Below are positions 47,101 to 62,100 of a stretch of DNA of 64,000 bases, one piece after another (the first letter of the stretch is position 1; each line of letters starts with the position of its first letter). The DNA comes from Capitella teleta (Eukaryota > Annelida > Polychaeta > Capitellidae). A model generated the notes under the pieces. The model was not told the DNA's origin. It ran no database searches and saw only the letters and a program-made list of their open reading frames with translations. The DNA is taken from the NCBI GenBank assembly GCA_000328365.1, contig KB306105.1, forward strand, positions 76,780-140,779. Reading direction: 5' to 3'. A program made the position numbers and the translations under genes.

Positions 47101-50100
47101 CCTTTGGCGAACTTGGCCTCTTTCGTCGTGACACCCTTCGCTCCCACGCTGATGTGATTGGCGTACGGTGTCTATTTAAGTGCGTCGGTATGTATACCGC
47201 ATGGGTCAATTGGTACAAATATATAACCTCAGAGATAGCACTGTCAATTAATCCTCACACCCCACCAACTGCAACATAACCTACACTGGCACATAAATAC
47301 AATAACACGATATGAACAATAAAGGCTTGGCGTTGAAATTGGCGGATCATATCGCGTGGTATTCGCCACGTGTATATTAGAGCCTCATAAGGCTTTGTAC
47401 CGGGTAATCCCGAACAAGAGAGAAGTGGCACAGCTAGGCGAAGTCATCAGACATTCAGAGGAGGCTCACAACGAAATAGCTGTAATTAACTCTGTAGACC
47501 TCTGTAAAATTCGTTGAAAGGCGCGTTAAAGTTGCCCTGCACGACACCGAGGGTGCCTCACATGCATCCATCTTCCTTTCAGCGACTGACTCACATCCAC
47601 AAAATATGGTTGCTCTCAGCCAATCACGGTTAACTACTAGTAGTTTGAATTTGAAATAACCAATCAGAAGACCTGTGAGTTCGGTTAACGTTCGTTTTTG
47701 AGTTTTCGCATAATTAATCATATTTTTTCCCCTTCCTAAAACGTCTTCCATGAGATTTGTTCATTGTTGATCCAATACACGGCACGATACACGTTCACTA
47801 TACTGTTACATTTATTAATGTTTTCTTTCAAATATAGTATAAATTTACTGGCACAAAATACTAATTAATTACTAATCACGCTCGGATTGACTTGAAATTG
47901 CTATGATTAGGTCTTGCAGTTTCGTGGAGGAAATGAGTGTGGATAAAATTCAAGTCAGACGGTGTAGGATCCAACCGAAAAGTTGCTTGACAATGACGAA
48001 TTGAAAATGATCATGGGGGTCCAGCCCAATAATGAGCCTGAAAAAGGGGTGTCAGGATGGTCCATTTACGTTGCCATGGTAACCAAGAGGGGTGACAGGG
48101 GTTATCTATTTCGTCCGTTAATGAGAAGGGAGAGGCAGAAAGGTCATCTCCTGGTTGAAGGCACGTCGAGTGCAGGCAACTGGAGCGGAATGCAAGCGCT
48201 CAGACTCAAGTAATGAACGCTCCCCACCGCATGGAACCGACGGTGCGTGCGCACTTTTATTTGAGCTTATGATTTGTAGCTCGTCGACTGGAATGACCGA
48301 AATGCAGTCACAGGGCAGTAGGAGACAACGGCTGCATGTCATGTTAGGCTGATCCGCCGAGGGCCATCTCGACACGGTGGTGTTATGGTGGAAATGGAAG
48401 ATTTACTGTAATGGACACCAACAGTGACGGACAATTTGATTTCATATACATGAGCACCTCTGCATGTGATTAAAGAGTCGTTAATTTGAATTAAACTACC
48501 ATTGCAAATGATTTTGGAGAAGTGGGTGAGATTGAAAACGGCATTCAGCATTGACACTGACAATAATACCCTCAGCGAATGAGGTGTTATGTTTGGTGGT
48601 GTTTACAGATGGCCACAGGGCGTTTTACATCCATTTCCCATCAACAGGCACTCAAAAGAAAATTGCCATCGGATAAGGTTACCATGGCAATGTAAACAAA
48701 GCAGGAGGACTTCCTTGGCAACGGGTCTTTTGTCTCATAGCTGGACCTCACAATGTTTTGTAGCTGTCACGGAACGGATTTTAAGCTTTGTAAGGCGACA
48801 ACTCCGCTGGGAGGACCTTTAAAGCTAATCTTTAAGGCATATTCATGAGGAGGCCCGGAAAGCAACACCCCTTTCCCTCCCTCTCGATCAAGAAATTGAG
48901 ATGACTAATTGAAGCAGCTCATCCAATTTGCAGGATGTTCTCATCAGCGAAACACTCTGCCGCATTGGCTGATTGAAATCGTGACCTATTTGTTTCCCGC
49001 CGCCTGATTGGCTGTCTCAAAATTTGAATTTTGAATTCTCAAAGTCCGTTGAATGAATCATGAAGATTTAAGTTAACGTTATGTAATGTTCACCACCACC
49101 CCAACCCCACTTCCGTTTATCTCCCCTCGATCTCCATCACTCCCCCATTAATCCTCATCCACCCCCCCCCTCGTGATTGTCTCATCCGATTTGGCTTTCG
49201 TTTAATCCCATGACCCCGAGGTCATCGCGGGAGCGGCTAAATGTTATGAGATTAACACGAGGAGAAAGACCGCTGATCAAATCACGATGGCGACGACATT
49301 GTCCCAATTCATTGCTTCGAATTTGGCTGACTTTCTCTTGCTTTGAAATCACAAGACAGCATGTTCAAAATGTTAGCTAGCACGTTAATTGTTCGCATAA
49401 CACTATATATCAATCGGAGGTCCTCTTAAAAATACATCATAGCACATTATTTTACTTAACAAAGTAAAAACCACCGTGTAAATTGCAAAATAGGACCTAA
49501 CATTCGAGGATATTAATACTGCCTCAGCAAATTACCGGATTCTTCAAAACACTGCAGGCACGGTGATGCATGTTACACTCATGAATATTCAAAAGGATGC
49601 TAATCACATTACTAAGGACAACAGAAAAACACACGCTATTAACGATCTAATTAATCAATTTGTGGACATCGTTAATTAGTCGGAGGAACTATCCCTCACC
49701 AAGATAATGCGACCCTTTGTCTTCATAATGGTGACACGGAGAGCTGTCGCGTTCGCAGTAATCCGCGAAGACATTCGGATAATGGCTGGGCCGGCAAATG
49801 GCCGTGCAGCGCATGCGCAATGGGGAGGTGAAGCCCCGTAACTAACCAGATGGGCGTTCACGGCGGATCCCTAACCACGAAGGCTAGTAATGTGTGCACC
49901 ACGTTTATTACGTAGGTTGCTGGTGCTGACCGATTGTGTATGCACAGACTTATATCATAATAAACTGAGGAGATCGATGTGCTTGTACAGGGACAACATC
50001 AGGGTGCAAGGGTTTGACTGGAACATGCGGAGAAGAACAGGCTCTATGATCGGAGTCACTAGCTAGGTTTGAGGGTTAAATTGAAGCTCCCTCATGTTTA

Positions 50101-53100
50101 GAAAGGAGCATCCTCTTGCATTAGTAGCCCGGATTCCTCGAAAATTGCTCTTTTAGAATTCACTAAGACTCGCGAATGAATCGCACGGACTGCGGGTAGA
50201 TGGAAACGGCCCTTCATCGCAAAGAGGACATGGTCAACGTAAATCGGTCGGGACTGTTATTTCGAAGCAAATGGATCATAAACAGCGCAGCATTGTCGTG
50301 TGTGGCGTGGAGATAAGCGGAGTAGATGTCTTCTGAGCACAACTGGACGTATTTCACGTAAAACACCGTGACACAATACGACTGTAATGTACGACAAGGC
50401 AATATGTCATGGCTAATACTTGAGCAACTTCAGCCACGTACTAGGCCTACCGCTTGGAGCAACAATAGGCTACGCATTCACTCTTTAGCACGTGTGCAAC
50501 TAGAAAGCAAGAATATCCCAAGATTGAAACACCCTTTATCTGGAGTTGCAGTATTGGCAGAAATTGTTCCTCTTGGCCTTCGTGATACCTAAGTGAAACA
50601 GCCAATGGACAGGCATGAAATGCGTTCTCACCCGATGTTTCTCGACGTGCAGATGCTTGAGGGTTGGGTCAAAGAGGATGTTCCTCGGGTCGATGTTAAT
50701 AGGAGATTGCTTCTTCCCTTTGTAGCACAGACTCCATGCCGTGTTGAGATGTCCCCAGAAATCAGGACCTGAAAGAAAAAATAATTGACTGACATGTACA
50801 TATATGCCTATAAGGGGTCACGATGACAGGTCTAGTTCATTGATTCATTATCAGGTCAATGACCGACTTACTAACCCACTGCATTGATTGACATTACAAG
50901 TATTGATTCATGTAACAGAATTACAGCCTGTAGGCCTAAACAATTCAGCAGCGACCATTATCACGTGATCAGTACCATAAGTGATGGCTTAACTTCAAAG
51001 AAATGTAGTCACTGTTGGGAATTTCTGCGGCGTTCTGATAAAGTCCTACTAATGTTGCTTTAATCCCAATGTATAAATAATAACAATCCCCACACTGAGC
51101 CTCTAAGATCTGCCACCATTGGTGACAGGCCTATATGAATGGTGAGCGATAATAGGCGAAAGCAGACGCCCTTCCAACATGTGCAGGCGACTGATAAAGC
51201 AGGGGATGGGAGATGGGGTCAGCCAGCGTGACCCCGCAGCCTCGTTAGCAATCGGAGAGGGTACTTTTTGAGCTCTGTGTGTGCACAGGAAATAGCACCA
51301 TAAGCGGCAGAGTTTGCATACCAGTCTATGCCGCCCAACTACTATTCAATTCTTCATTCTGCTTTTTTGAAAACACCACGCCCCTAATTCTGACCCGCCT
51401 GAGTAATGACCCTAGCACTGCCTGTACGTCACAGGGGCTCAGGTTCTGATTCATGGCTGCTCAGAATCTCCTTCGCAACGCCAAACCGCGGATTAACTAA
51501 CAACATCTGCGTCCAACATTTCATTGGTCGATGGATGACCACGTGGCTTTCAAACCAACCAATCAAACGTGACTTGAGTCTAATTTGAATTCCGATCTGT
51601 ATCTTTCCTGCGAATTCAATGCTTTCTGTGGAACTAATGCCACGGGGTTATACCATTACTGTCTGATGCCCGTTTATCATGGTGTGTTTTCTTTCGGCAT
51701 CAAGCATATAGTTGTCCCAAACGCGCATGGCAATTCCAGAGTTTTAACTAGCAACCTGGGTACAACCTACACATCTAGGCTAACCTTGGAATGGATCATT
51801 ATTAGATGGTATGGCATGGCAAGGACAGGTACATGTATATCCATTATAAGCCCATCATCGCCACTCTCTGGGGAGGAAGGGTGTTATACATTGTGGTTAC
51901 AAACTATTCAATAATATTCTAGCTTTGAACACATCGGAAATCGCGGATTTCTGCACCACTCAATGATTTGGACTCTTTTTTTTTTTCTTCTCGTAAATTG
52001 GTACAGCCTGAAATCTCGAGGTTACCTTCTGATCAGCAGGTCTTAGCTGCGAATTTCCATCTTCTCGACGTGCACTGGTCGAATGATAAACTATTAACAC
52101 AAATGATACCGAGAACAACACAAGAGGATACAAAGTAAAGGTTCAAGTTTCCAATATGGTTGTTCAAGGCTGACGATGATTGCACAACGAGTAGAAAAGC
52201 GAGTGCGTACAAAGGACACGCAGTCGACTGAATCGTTTTCTATTAAAGGCTCCGTTGCACAAAAGAGGGAAAAATGGGTGGGGGAATGCTCATGGGATCC
52301 CGTGTTGTTGTTGGTGAGAAACGAAGGTTGACTGAATGAGTGGATTATGATGTTACTCATACAGATGGATAAGTTAAGTGTGAATAATAACTTTAAATAT
52401 CAGTAATTATTTGTATTTCCAAATTTTTATATCATGCATGCAGCAGGCGAGTGAGTCGAAGCAAACAAATCGGCATTCGTGTACTAGTAACTATAGACCG
52501 GTGTCACCGCTAGTTGTTTATTGGCCTATGCAATACTATATCGGTATCTTTGGTGGTAAGGGGTCGGGCGGTTTCGTATATAACTGGTTCCTGAGTATAG
52601 AGTATAGAGGAGCTAGCTGATGAGCCCAAGCTGCATCCTGTATGGCTGTGACTAAAGGTACATCAACCAAGATGATATTTTTCTGATTATCAAAACAATG
52701 GCGCGTGCAATGAGCGCATCACGTATATACACTGGGCCCTCCACTTCACAACAACTCATGGCCTTATGCACATTATACACCCATGCAGTGCAAAAACGAC
52801 TTCATACCCTAAAGAAGGGAATCGAATGATGAGGATTGACAGGTCGTTATAAAGCAATTGCACTTTCTTTTTTTCTCTTGCCTGCAGTAATGGGTCGACC
52901 GTAAAGATCGCGTAGTGTATGTTGAGACTCAATTACTGCAACGATTGCAATTTCGTGGTCGAAATGTGCAGAAGAGATGGAGCCCAAGATAACTACACTA
53001 AGTGACGGATTACGGTATTATGTGATCAGCTTTCTGATCCTGTTTGGCAAAAACTCCACCTGCAATTTTAAGCAATAAAGCTCTTGTTATGGTATATTTC

Positions 53101-56100
53101 ACACAACCGGTGGCACAATCGAGCAGCCAATCAAGTGGGACATTGGTGTGCATTCATTATATTTATCGTATGCACCAATGCGTCCCAGAATGCCGTGTTT
53201 TTTAATGGTTGAGTGGGTATCACATGTTCTATCAGTGAATTGTGCGTACCAGGGATGCGCATGCCATATTGGATGGGTCAGTGTGCGGTCAGCTGGGCTT
53301 TTGGACCTGGAATCTCTCCATATTCTAGTTTGGGGTCCGTACCATAGTTTGATCATTGAAGTGGAAGTGACCCTGCGCTGGACCGGTCAGCGGAGGAGAT
53401 TTATAGAATGTATGGAGGATCGTAATTGCCGCTTTCTTCGTCAGCTGGTTCGATGGGAGGTGGTCTTCTGCATTCACTTTATGCGTGAATATACAGCTAG
53501 ATTAATGCCACTAATTATGGCACGCTAACTACAATCTTGGTTTTATTTCACGACGATGCTATAACTAAACCAATTATTGTTAATTTTGGGTCTACACATA
53601 TTAGGTAAAAACAGAAAATTTATGTTTTTCGTTCTTAATAAAAATGTCCTCCTGTTTCATGCTTCTTCAAAACATGAAATTGTGACACGTTGTCATTTGC
53701 CACGTGCATGCAGCGTCTCTAAGAATTCGGGAGCAGGAGGAGATGTCCGGTTGATCGTCAGGAGACTCGCGAAGTGATTTAAAGAGTCTGGCGCTTCTAT
53801 CGAGGAGGACAGCTGCCTTCAGAAATATGACGAATGACTAGAATAATACCGCATTAAGGCTATCTCCATGCCAAGAAAAGTAGTCCGGCTGCGCTACTTT
53901 GCGTGTGCGGAAGGACCCGCAAAGATTGCGCAGTTATCTGGTGCGGAGTGATAAGAAGGTCGGGTCACGTGATTACCATAATCTGCCGCAAAATGGATCG
54001 CTGTTAATGTCGCAAACGATGCTCTGTATCACGTGGATGAGCTCTACTACCAGTAAATAAGCTCATGAATATGTATGAGGGCCCTACTTGAATTTCTTCT
54101 GTTATGAAGATAGCCTCCCCCATCGTCCTTGTCATAGGTATACTGAACTGAATTGAGTGTTCTATATATAGGCAACCAACACACCACCTTGAATGTACAA
54201 TTTGCACATAGTATTATTGAATACCGTAAACCAGCATGACCCTAATCTTGTGTTAACTCTACCTGCACCCATGCAATTTTCTTTACGCATACTCTCAGGT
54301 GTCGATAGGCCCACATTCTGCACGTCATCCAGAGTTCTAGACTCTGTAAAACACACGCCATCCACCCGTCCAGCCTTGCTTAACATACACAGCTAGTTGA
54401 GACTTGTCGCAAATCTACACCCGCACAAAGGAGAAAGAAAGCCTTTTAAGCAGTGACATGGTCGCCGTCCGCGGAAACACATGAGAGGAAAGCAACCGCG
54501 GTGATTAGCGTCATTTCTCGTTAAGATCTTGTGATTCGTGACAAAATGGCCGTAAGCGGAAATCTCGGATCTGAAGCTGAGCTCTTTTGGGGGGTGAAAA
54601 ACCCTGAGATGCATGCACCATGCCATCGTTAAGGGTGTAAATGAAGGGCAGGTCACACTGTGTGTATACGGGCTTACATGGGTGCTTGGTAAATAGAAAA
54701 GCAAGAACGTTGATTAGAACTCGCTTTGCAATAATTTCTTCTTCTTTTATCTGCTTGGTCTGTCTCGTGTTAGTTGAGCACCACGTAGCTCAGCTTCATG
54801 ACCAGCGTACGGAATGGACAACGAGTCTATTGCAAGCAATGGCAGCCTGTCAATGTCGTGCAATGTATACATAATTATACATGGTTGTGAGTAATGAAGG
54901 AATCATACTACCATTAACACATTCTAACGAGCTGCATGAACAAAATGATCAAAGCTGAGCTAAGTGCCCATTATATAGCAAACTGCAATCATATTAATAC
55001 CGTAATATGACTCCTAAGCACACTTGCAGCCCCTTCAAGACGCTGCTCTCGCATGATGACTGCCGATGGTCTTCCGAGGCTTACTTGATGTGCTCTTTGT
55101 TGACTTTGCTCAGCCCTTGTTTGCTGTTGTTCTGGCTATCTACCCCCTGCAGGATGGAATTAATCGACCCTGCCCTACCTCTAGAATTTGGCGTGTCTCT
55201 CATGTATATACGTACATGTCTATACTGATCAATCAAGGTTGTGAACAATAGCATTGTATAAGATCATTGCCGCTCACTATTGTGACATCATCAGTTGCGC
55301 ATGATTCAATACCCCTGGGATGACGCAAGAGAAGATGGACTTGTAATCAAAACTCTCCGGTGACGCTTTTAGTGACACGTTTTATGAAATGAACACAGGG
55401 GTGGAAGTGCCTCCTTCGTGATATGAGCACTTTAATACCTTCCACCTTTTATTTTTGGGGTAAATGTATTCCCTGTAGACAAAGATTGAAATCAGAGATG
55501 GTAGAAGGGAAGTAGGTGTACTGAAAGCAATGAGGTGACCTTATTCGGGTAGAAAACGAAGCCTATAGCCAGAAATATGCAGCATAAATAATTAATAAAT
55601 AAATGAATGGAACGCTCTGGAATCTAATCAAGAGTGATTCTAAAACGGCGGGTACATACATGTATGCCAGTGGCGTATAATATATAAACATCTTTTGTAA
55701 TCAGGTAAGCACAACATCACGCCCGTAAAAGAAACACGGACGGCACGCATCTGCATTCTTCAAAGAACCAAATGAGAGGGTGTTGAGGTGAAGAGTGGTC
55801 TCTCCGCTGACTGATTACCCTGTTTTCGGGGATCTTAGGGACCTGAAACACCCTGCAATTGCACGCGAAGAGAGCATATACGCAACGTCCTCAGCGTGGC
55901 GGTCGTCCGCTCGTTAACTGGTTCTAAAAGTCGCTTCTCAATGATCCTCGATACAAGTTTATGTGTTCGAAGGAGGAAAGGCCACCGCTGCCAAGATGGG
56001 CTTTCTCTGCTCCGGGTTTTCATTACCATTATAATATCTACGTGCATTTTTGCTTTTGATGTTAACCCCACAGTGAAGTGTTGTTCACATTGGTGTGGTA

Positions 56101-59100
56101 TTGACATGTGGTATGTCGTGCGCATTGTAGGGACTCTGCAGTTCATCGTAAGCTTGAAATCTCTGAGGTTTTTGTGAGATTTATTTTTCTCCCACTGCTG
56201 GGAATGGAGGAGATGGGTTTCCATAGAAGAGAGCAAGATTGTTGACAATTAAGCACGTGACTCTGATGAAAAGAGATTTAAATCGCGGAAGTCTGCAGCA
56301 TCATTCAGTGGCAATTTTTAATCCAGCATAATATTCCGTCTGTAGGAAAATCTCACTGTCAATTATTCTTGAAATTCGCATTTGAACCTTAATATCCCGA
56401 AGTATTGAGACTGAAATAATTATATTTCTGATAATTACAATTAGATTGGGTAATGATTGCAAGAGATTTCAGAGATACTTTGAGATTAATATCATCCTGT
56501 ATATGTTTAGAGATCCTCACCAGAAATTCCTTCATAACTCCACCATTCGGACCACGTGGTACAGAAGCCTGGAACGAGAAAAGCAAATACAATAACCATT
56601 AGATTTTATTTATGCTTAATTATCCTGTGTCCTGTAATAAGCATACGTTATAGGTTATGCTACTATGCATCAACGTTCTCTTATAGATTCCTTGTATACC
56701 TCAGATCCGCAGATGATTGCCAAAGACAAATATAAATATAATTGCCCAAAATGGCAGGAAGACAAATCAGGAGAAGGAATCCTGAACACTGCATAAGTCA
56801 GGATGAGGAAGTTAAAACAAGAGACTCGGGGTTTTATTTTTCCTTTGGCAGTGAACAAAAAAATCGCAAGGAGATTGGTTATGGAATGCCACAAGTAAAT
56901 GAATGATTGCAAATTATGTGGGGGTAAACAGGAAAAGGAAAGACGATTATGGGAATTAGGAGACGAAGAAAAAAAACCCTCGCACGTATGAAGCGACGCC
57001 GGACAGGGTAATTCGCTGATCAGGTCTTGTGAGTAGGAGGAAAGTTCCTGTTCGAGGGTTTAAAGTTCAAACACTGCCCACTGTTATATTGGGGGGATCT
57101 GATTGACCTGAAGGTGGTGAAAAGGTCAGGGGTCAGGATGGAATCATTGGATCAGACTTTATAGTGAAATCGAATCAACGTAAGCAGGGCGAAAGGAAGA
57201 TGGCGCCGCGAGGCGAGAACATTGCTTAAACGCCAACCACTCGCTGGATGTACACGGTTAGCATCATTGGGACAAAAGCGAAAGATTGACGGACATAAAT
57301 CGATATTCGATTATAAACTGGCATCAGGGCTAGTTGAAAAAGCCTTGTGTTTGGCCCTTAAACCTTACAGCTCATCCGTCAAGCAAAGAGATCAACTCTT
57401 ATCAACGATATTTTCAATTACTGGTGTCACTCACAGCCCTGGTCTAATCAACGTGACCGCCTTTCTTGTGCGTGAGACAAGACAAGACAAGTTTCTCCTG
57501 TCTTTTCGTTAATTAATAGGTCATTGCTTGCATGATAATCGATGATATGGTTTAGTGACACTATAGTGACCAGGTTTTTGACAAGTTGAACTGGATGCAG
57601 GACAATATTGCTTCGTTGTTGAGGGTTATAATCCGCATCATTGCTCCTAATGATCTTTAGAGATAAAGGTATATAGATCGATACGTATGCTACTCAGGCA
57701 TGCCGGATCAAAGAGATGTGATCCTTGTCTGACATGGGTGTGTGTTGGTGAATGGTAAGCCAATACTGTCATGTAATAGATCGCAAATAATTAAATATTA
57801 TACATTGGCTCAACGAGTAAATAAATCAACACAGACATTAGAGCGCTAATAAGTATAGTCATTATTTAATAAAATACGTGCAGAAGTTAGTTCATGAAAG
57901 ATATTTGATAAAAGTCTTGTATTGGGTCCAAATACAGGTGCATAAAAATCACGGCCTCTACAGGTGTAAGGGGAGTAAGCACCAGCGATTAAAGTGTTGG
58001 CAGTAATGCATCCCACTTTAACTTAACGAGCAATCAGTGGCAGATGAGTGCTGGACCATTAAGCACCATGACTCAACTGAAAGCAGGTAGAAATAAGATC
58101 ACCATATAGGACGTCTTAATTGCTTAGGTATCGCTGCACCTACATATCTACCTGGATTACACCATTAGTTCCCTCATGGTGATCTCAACATCTCTGACCA
58201 TACCTCTTCCATTATCTCTTTGTTTCATACTATTCAGCTTATTGATCACCCTATTATTAATTAATGGACTGCCTTGCAACCTCCACAGAGTTCGCCTTTC
58301 TACACTTCTTTTGTCTGCGTGATTTTCACATGATTCCTTTGATTTCGTCGCATAATCGTAAATTGAGAGAGCTGGGAATTCGCGGAAATGTCGGTCTGAA
58401 CCCAGTGAACACGATGTTTAGGGTTTTGGTTATATTTGATTCGGATCTTGTAGACTTTAGAGGACAATTCAATAACCATAAAATGGGGTTTGATTCAATG
58501 TGTCTTTGAGACAAGTCTTTAATCAGAATTGGATATGAAACCAATAACGGCGATCTATAAATAATAAATTGGAACGAAATGAATGTGAATAATGTAAATA
58601 TACATGTTGGATATAGCACATATCGCTTACACTGACCTTGAACATTACTTCCTTAGTACAAACAAGAACGACAATAAAGGATAGTTCAATTATACACTTA
58701 ATTGTTTACGAGCCAACAAATGACAAAAAGAAAAACATTCACCATCAACCTTGGTCCTAATTCCCCTCCCCACCCTCCACTAACCTCTCTACCCTCAGCA
58801 AAAGACCCTTTCCATTCCCTCGGCAATGATGTCATTAGCCAGGAGAAGGAACTGACAGGCTGTTGTCACTAAATCAAATCTTCTCATTAATTAACTTCCT
58901 CCGATCTCCAATTATAAGACGAAACGGATCACAAACTAATCAAATAATATTTCCTTTGATGCTTCTTCACGTTTGATTACTTTCTTGCATGTCAATCTTA
59001 TCCTCTGCTTGACAGGTAAGTCGAAGAATATTGGTGACGAACCCAGGTTAATGCTATGTACACAAATACTTACAACAAATGCGATGTCGGTGCATGGTAA

Positions 59101-62100
59101 TTCAGTTAAATCTAGTCCTTATTGTTGTCACATATAGGGTTTTTGGTTATATCAACCTTATTAATTGAAATAATTTTAAATAAAATTATATCAATGGTAC
59201 CATGCAATGGTGTATCCCATTTACAATGCATACGGTGCAGGTATATACAGAGTGGACCAAAAGTAGTCTACTCAATGCTTTCCAATGGTGCTACGCATTT
59301 CTGAGAAAGTGTAACAAAACAGATCGCAGTGTAAAAATCACACAAAGATAATAGAAATACATGCTTGGTGTGGCTAGTCTAACATGTCATGCTGCAATTC
59401 CTGACTCCGTCGTTTACCGTGATTTACACCTTCATCGGGAATGCGGAGCTTCTTGTAAACTGGATTACTTATGTATTTTCTATCAATGGCTACCGAACAT
59501 TCGCCCATCAAGCACCCATCCTTTGGAACCGATTACCTTCCAACCTACAGTACCAGCAATCGCTTGATGCTTTTAAAACCCAACTTAAGACTTACTATTT
59601 TACATTGCATTTTCTAGTATTTAATGATTTTCCTTTTTACCTCTGTTTGTACAGCGCATTTGAATGTTCTTTGATATTGCTGAAAATGCGTTTTAAATGT
59701 AATAAATGAAAATGAAATGAAAATGAATTCCTATCATTTTTATTCCAATCTCATCAACATTTATGCCAATTTATCTCAATTAATAAGAGTGCACTCATCA
59801 TTCCACGATCTTTCCAATTTTAGCGGAAAATTAACAAAGCCCCGGAGCATGGATAAGCTTCATTGTACGCAAAATTAAGACAACAGTCTCATAATACTGT
59901 TTTGTTTGCGTGTTTATCTCCTAAAATCAAAACAAACCAGAGGGCTTGTATCGAAGCGCCAGGCAAAAGATGACATTATTTCATGCTCGTTCAGAGGCTC
60001 ATCTGATTTTGCTCTCTTCGCAATCACTTACCACTCGCATTTAAATGTTCCTCTCTTATTCAAAATATACTTTGTGTTTGATTTCATAACATAAATTGGC
60101 GTAGAATAACATAGTTAATCCATACCAGGTAGCTATTTTTTGAATAATTGATACATTTTAGCAAATTTTAGAGTGAAGAAAACGTGAGATTAGCCAAAGC
60201 AGCCTACAGAATTACCTCTATTATCAAAGATTGGAAAAATAAGTTCTTAAAACATCTTAAACTAACAGCGGCCAATGAATCAATGACAGCGGTGAAAGTT
60301 TAGCGTACAGAGGGGTTTTAACTGGCATGTAAACTACACGACTGACAAGAGAGGAAGAGACGAGAGGGTGATGCACACTAACGGATTAAAAACATCGTCG
60401 AAACAGTTTCTTGGAAGGCAAAGGCATGCATCATCAGACAAAGTGTAAAAAACGCCTCCTTGCAAAACCGCTTCTGAAGACACGTCTCTAGAGGCTTACG
60501 CATGAGAGAGGGAGAAGAGGGAAGAGAGGAGGGTAGACCATGAGCCCACCTATCGATGCCCTGTGAGGAATGATGTAACGCTATAGAAGAAACGAATGCA
60601 GAGCGATTGGGATAAAGGTCAAGAGAGGGCAAGGTGTGTTGCACATGTCACAGGTATTATATCTGCAAGACAAGCTTGTCCAGCGTTGTACATATTCCGT
60701 CTTGAAGATCAGGTTCAGAATTGGTCAGCTTTCGATTTAGACACACAATGCAATTTAAACAGAACATTTCGAGTGGAAAGTGCTCCCATGCGCTGAGCCC
60801 AAAACGGTTCATCTCGAACGAAATGGCACCAAGGCTCTCGATTGAATAGTTTGTGGCTACCAAGCATGCATAAGGACATGGGGAGGGTGATGGGGGTTGG
60901 GCAGGACAATAGGGGCGGCTGAGCACTGCTACATAGTCCATTTGAGTAGTATTGCTGTGCCTATAATGGCTACAATACTAGTATTATGTGGATCTTTGGT
61001 CTTGGTCATGCACATGATGCGCCAATACTTCATCCACTTCTTCATTCCCTGTGCTTATTAGGGCATGGCTCAGTAACCGGGTACCGTAGGTTCTCGATAA
61101 CTTTAAAATCTATTTGCAGTCCGCCTCGATGTTCAGATTCCTCTTTTACTTCCAAATCCTCATCCTCCTTCTTCCTACTCCTCCACCCTTTCCCCACCCA
61201 CCCCAGCCAGCTTCCTTCTCCCACTCCCAAAAGAAAACCTTGAGTGACAATCAGAGGAGTTGTTCAACATATTCTGGATATTTTTTATGATTGATATCAG
61301 TCTCCGCCATCTGCAGCATGTGACGTCTGATCTTCAACAAGAAGAAAGAAAGGAAAGGAAAATAATCAATGCAGAAATGAAGGCAATTGGGGGTAGAACC
61401 GGGAGACAAAAGAGTATAAGGACTGGTATGGCATTAAATTACAGACCTCCAAAGAGAGGATAGCCTTCCTTAGTTAGCTCAATTTTAGTGAAAGAGGGAC
61501 CTGTACCTCAAGCCAGGTAAAATTTGCTAAAAGATGGTCGTTATATCTTAAAGAGAACCCAGATTCATGGGAATAATCATAATTTGAATTTAGTTCCATA
61601 TTGCAATTTTTTAACTATGCAATAATGGCATTATACACTATTATTGCTGTATACTATCAGATTCGGGCGTGTCATTACCACGTCAAGAGGGGCAATGGGA
61701 TGGCAATCCGATTTGACGTAAAGGAGAACGCGGAGACAGGCCGTCAGTTCGGCAATCGATCCGGTGCGCATGGGCGGGGCAAAAACAACGCCAATTTGGT
61801 AGAAGAATTCGAGTCCTCTCCTAATCTCTGTGAACATGTCTGACTGGAGTGATATCTAAGCTGACGTTGAGTGGAAATGTCAGTGGTGCAAACGTAATTT
61901 AATTGTAGGTAAGTATAGTTAAGCATATCTTCAAAACAGATAGATATATTGTGGATTATCTCATTGCATATCTATAATATATGCTATAACAATTTGAACC
62001 ATGTATAAGCATTGATAATGTGATATTCAGGTGTTATACACAAGCTATGAAGGCTAGCAGGTATATAAGTTCAATCAAGAATTGAACTAATATGATTACG

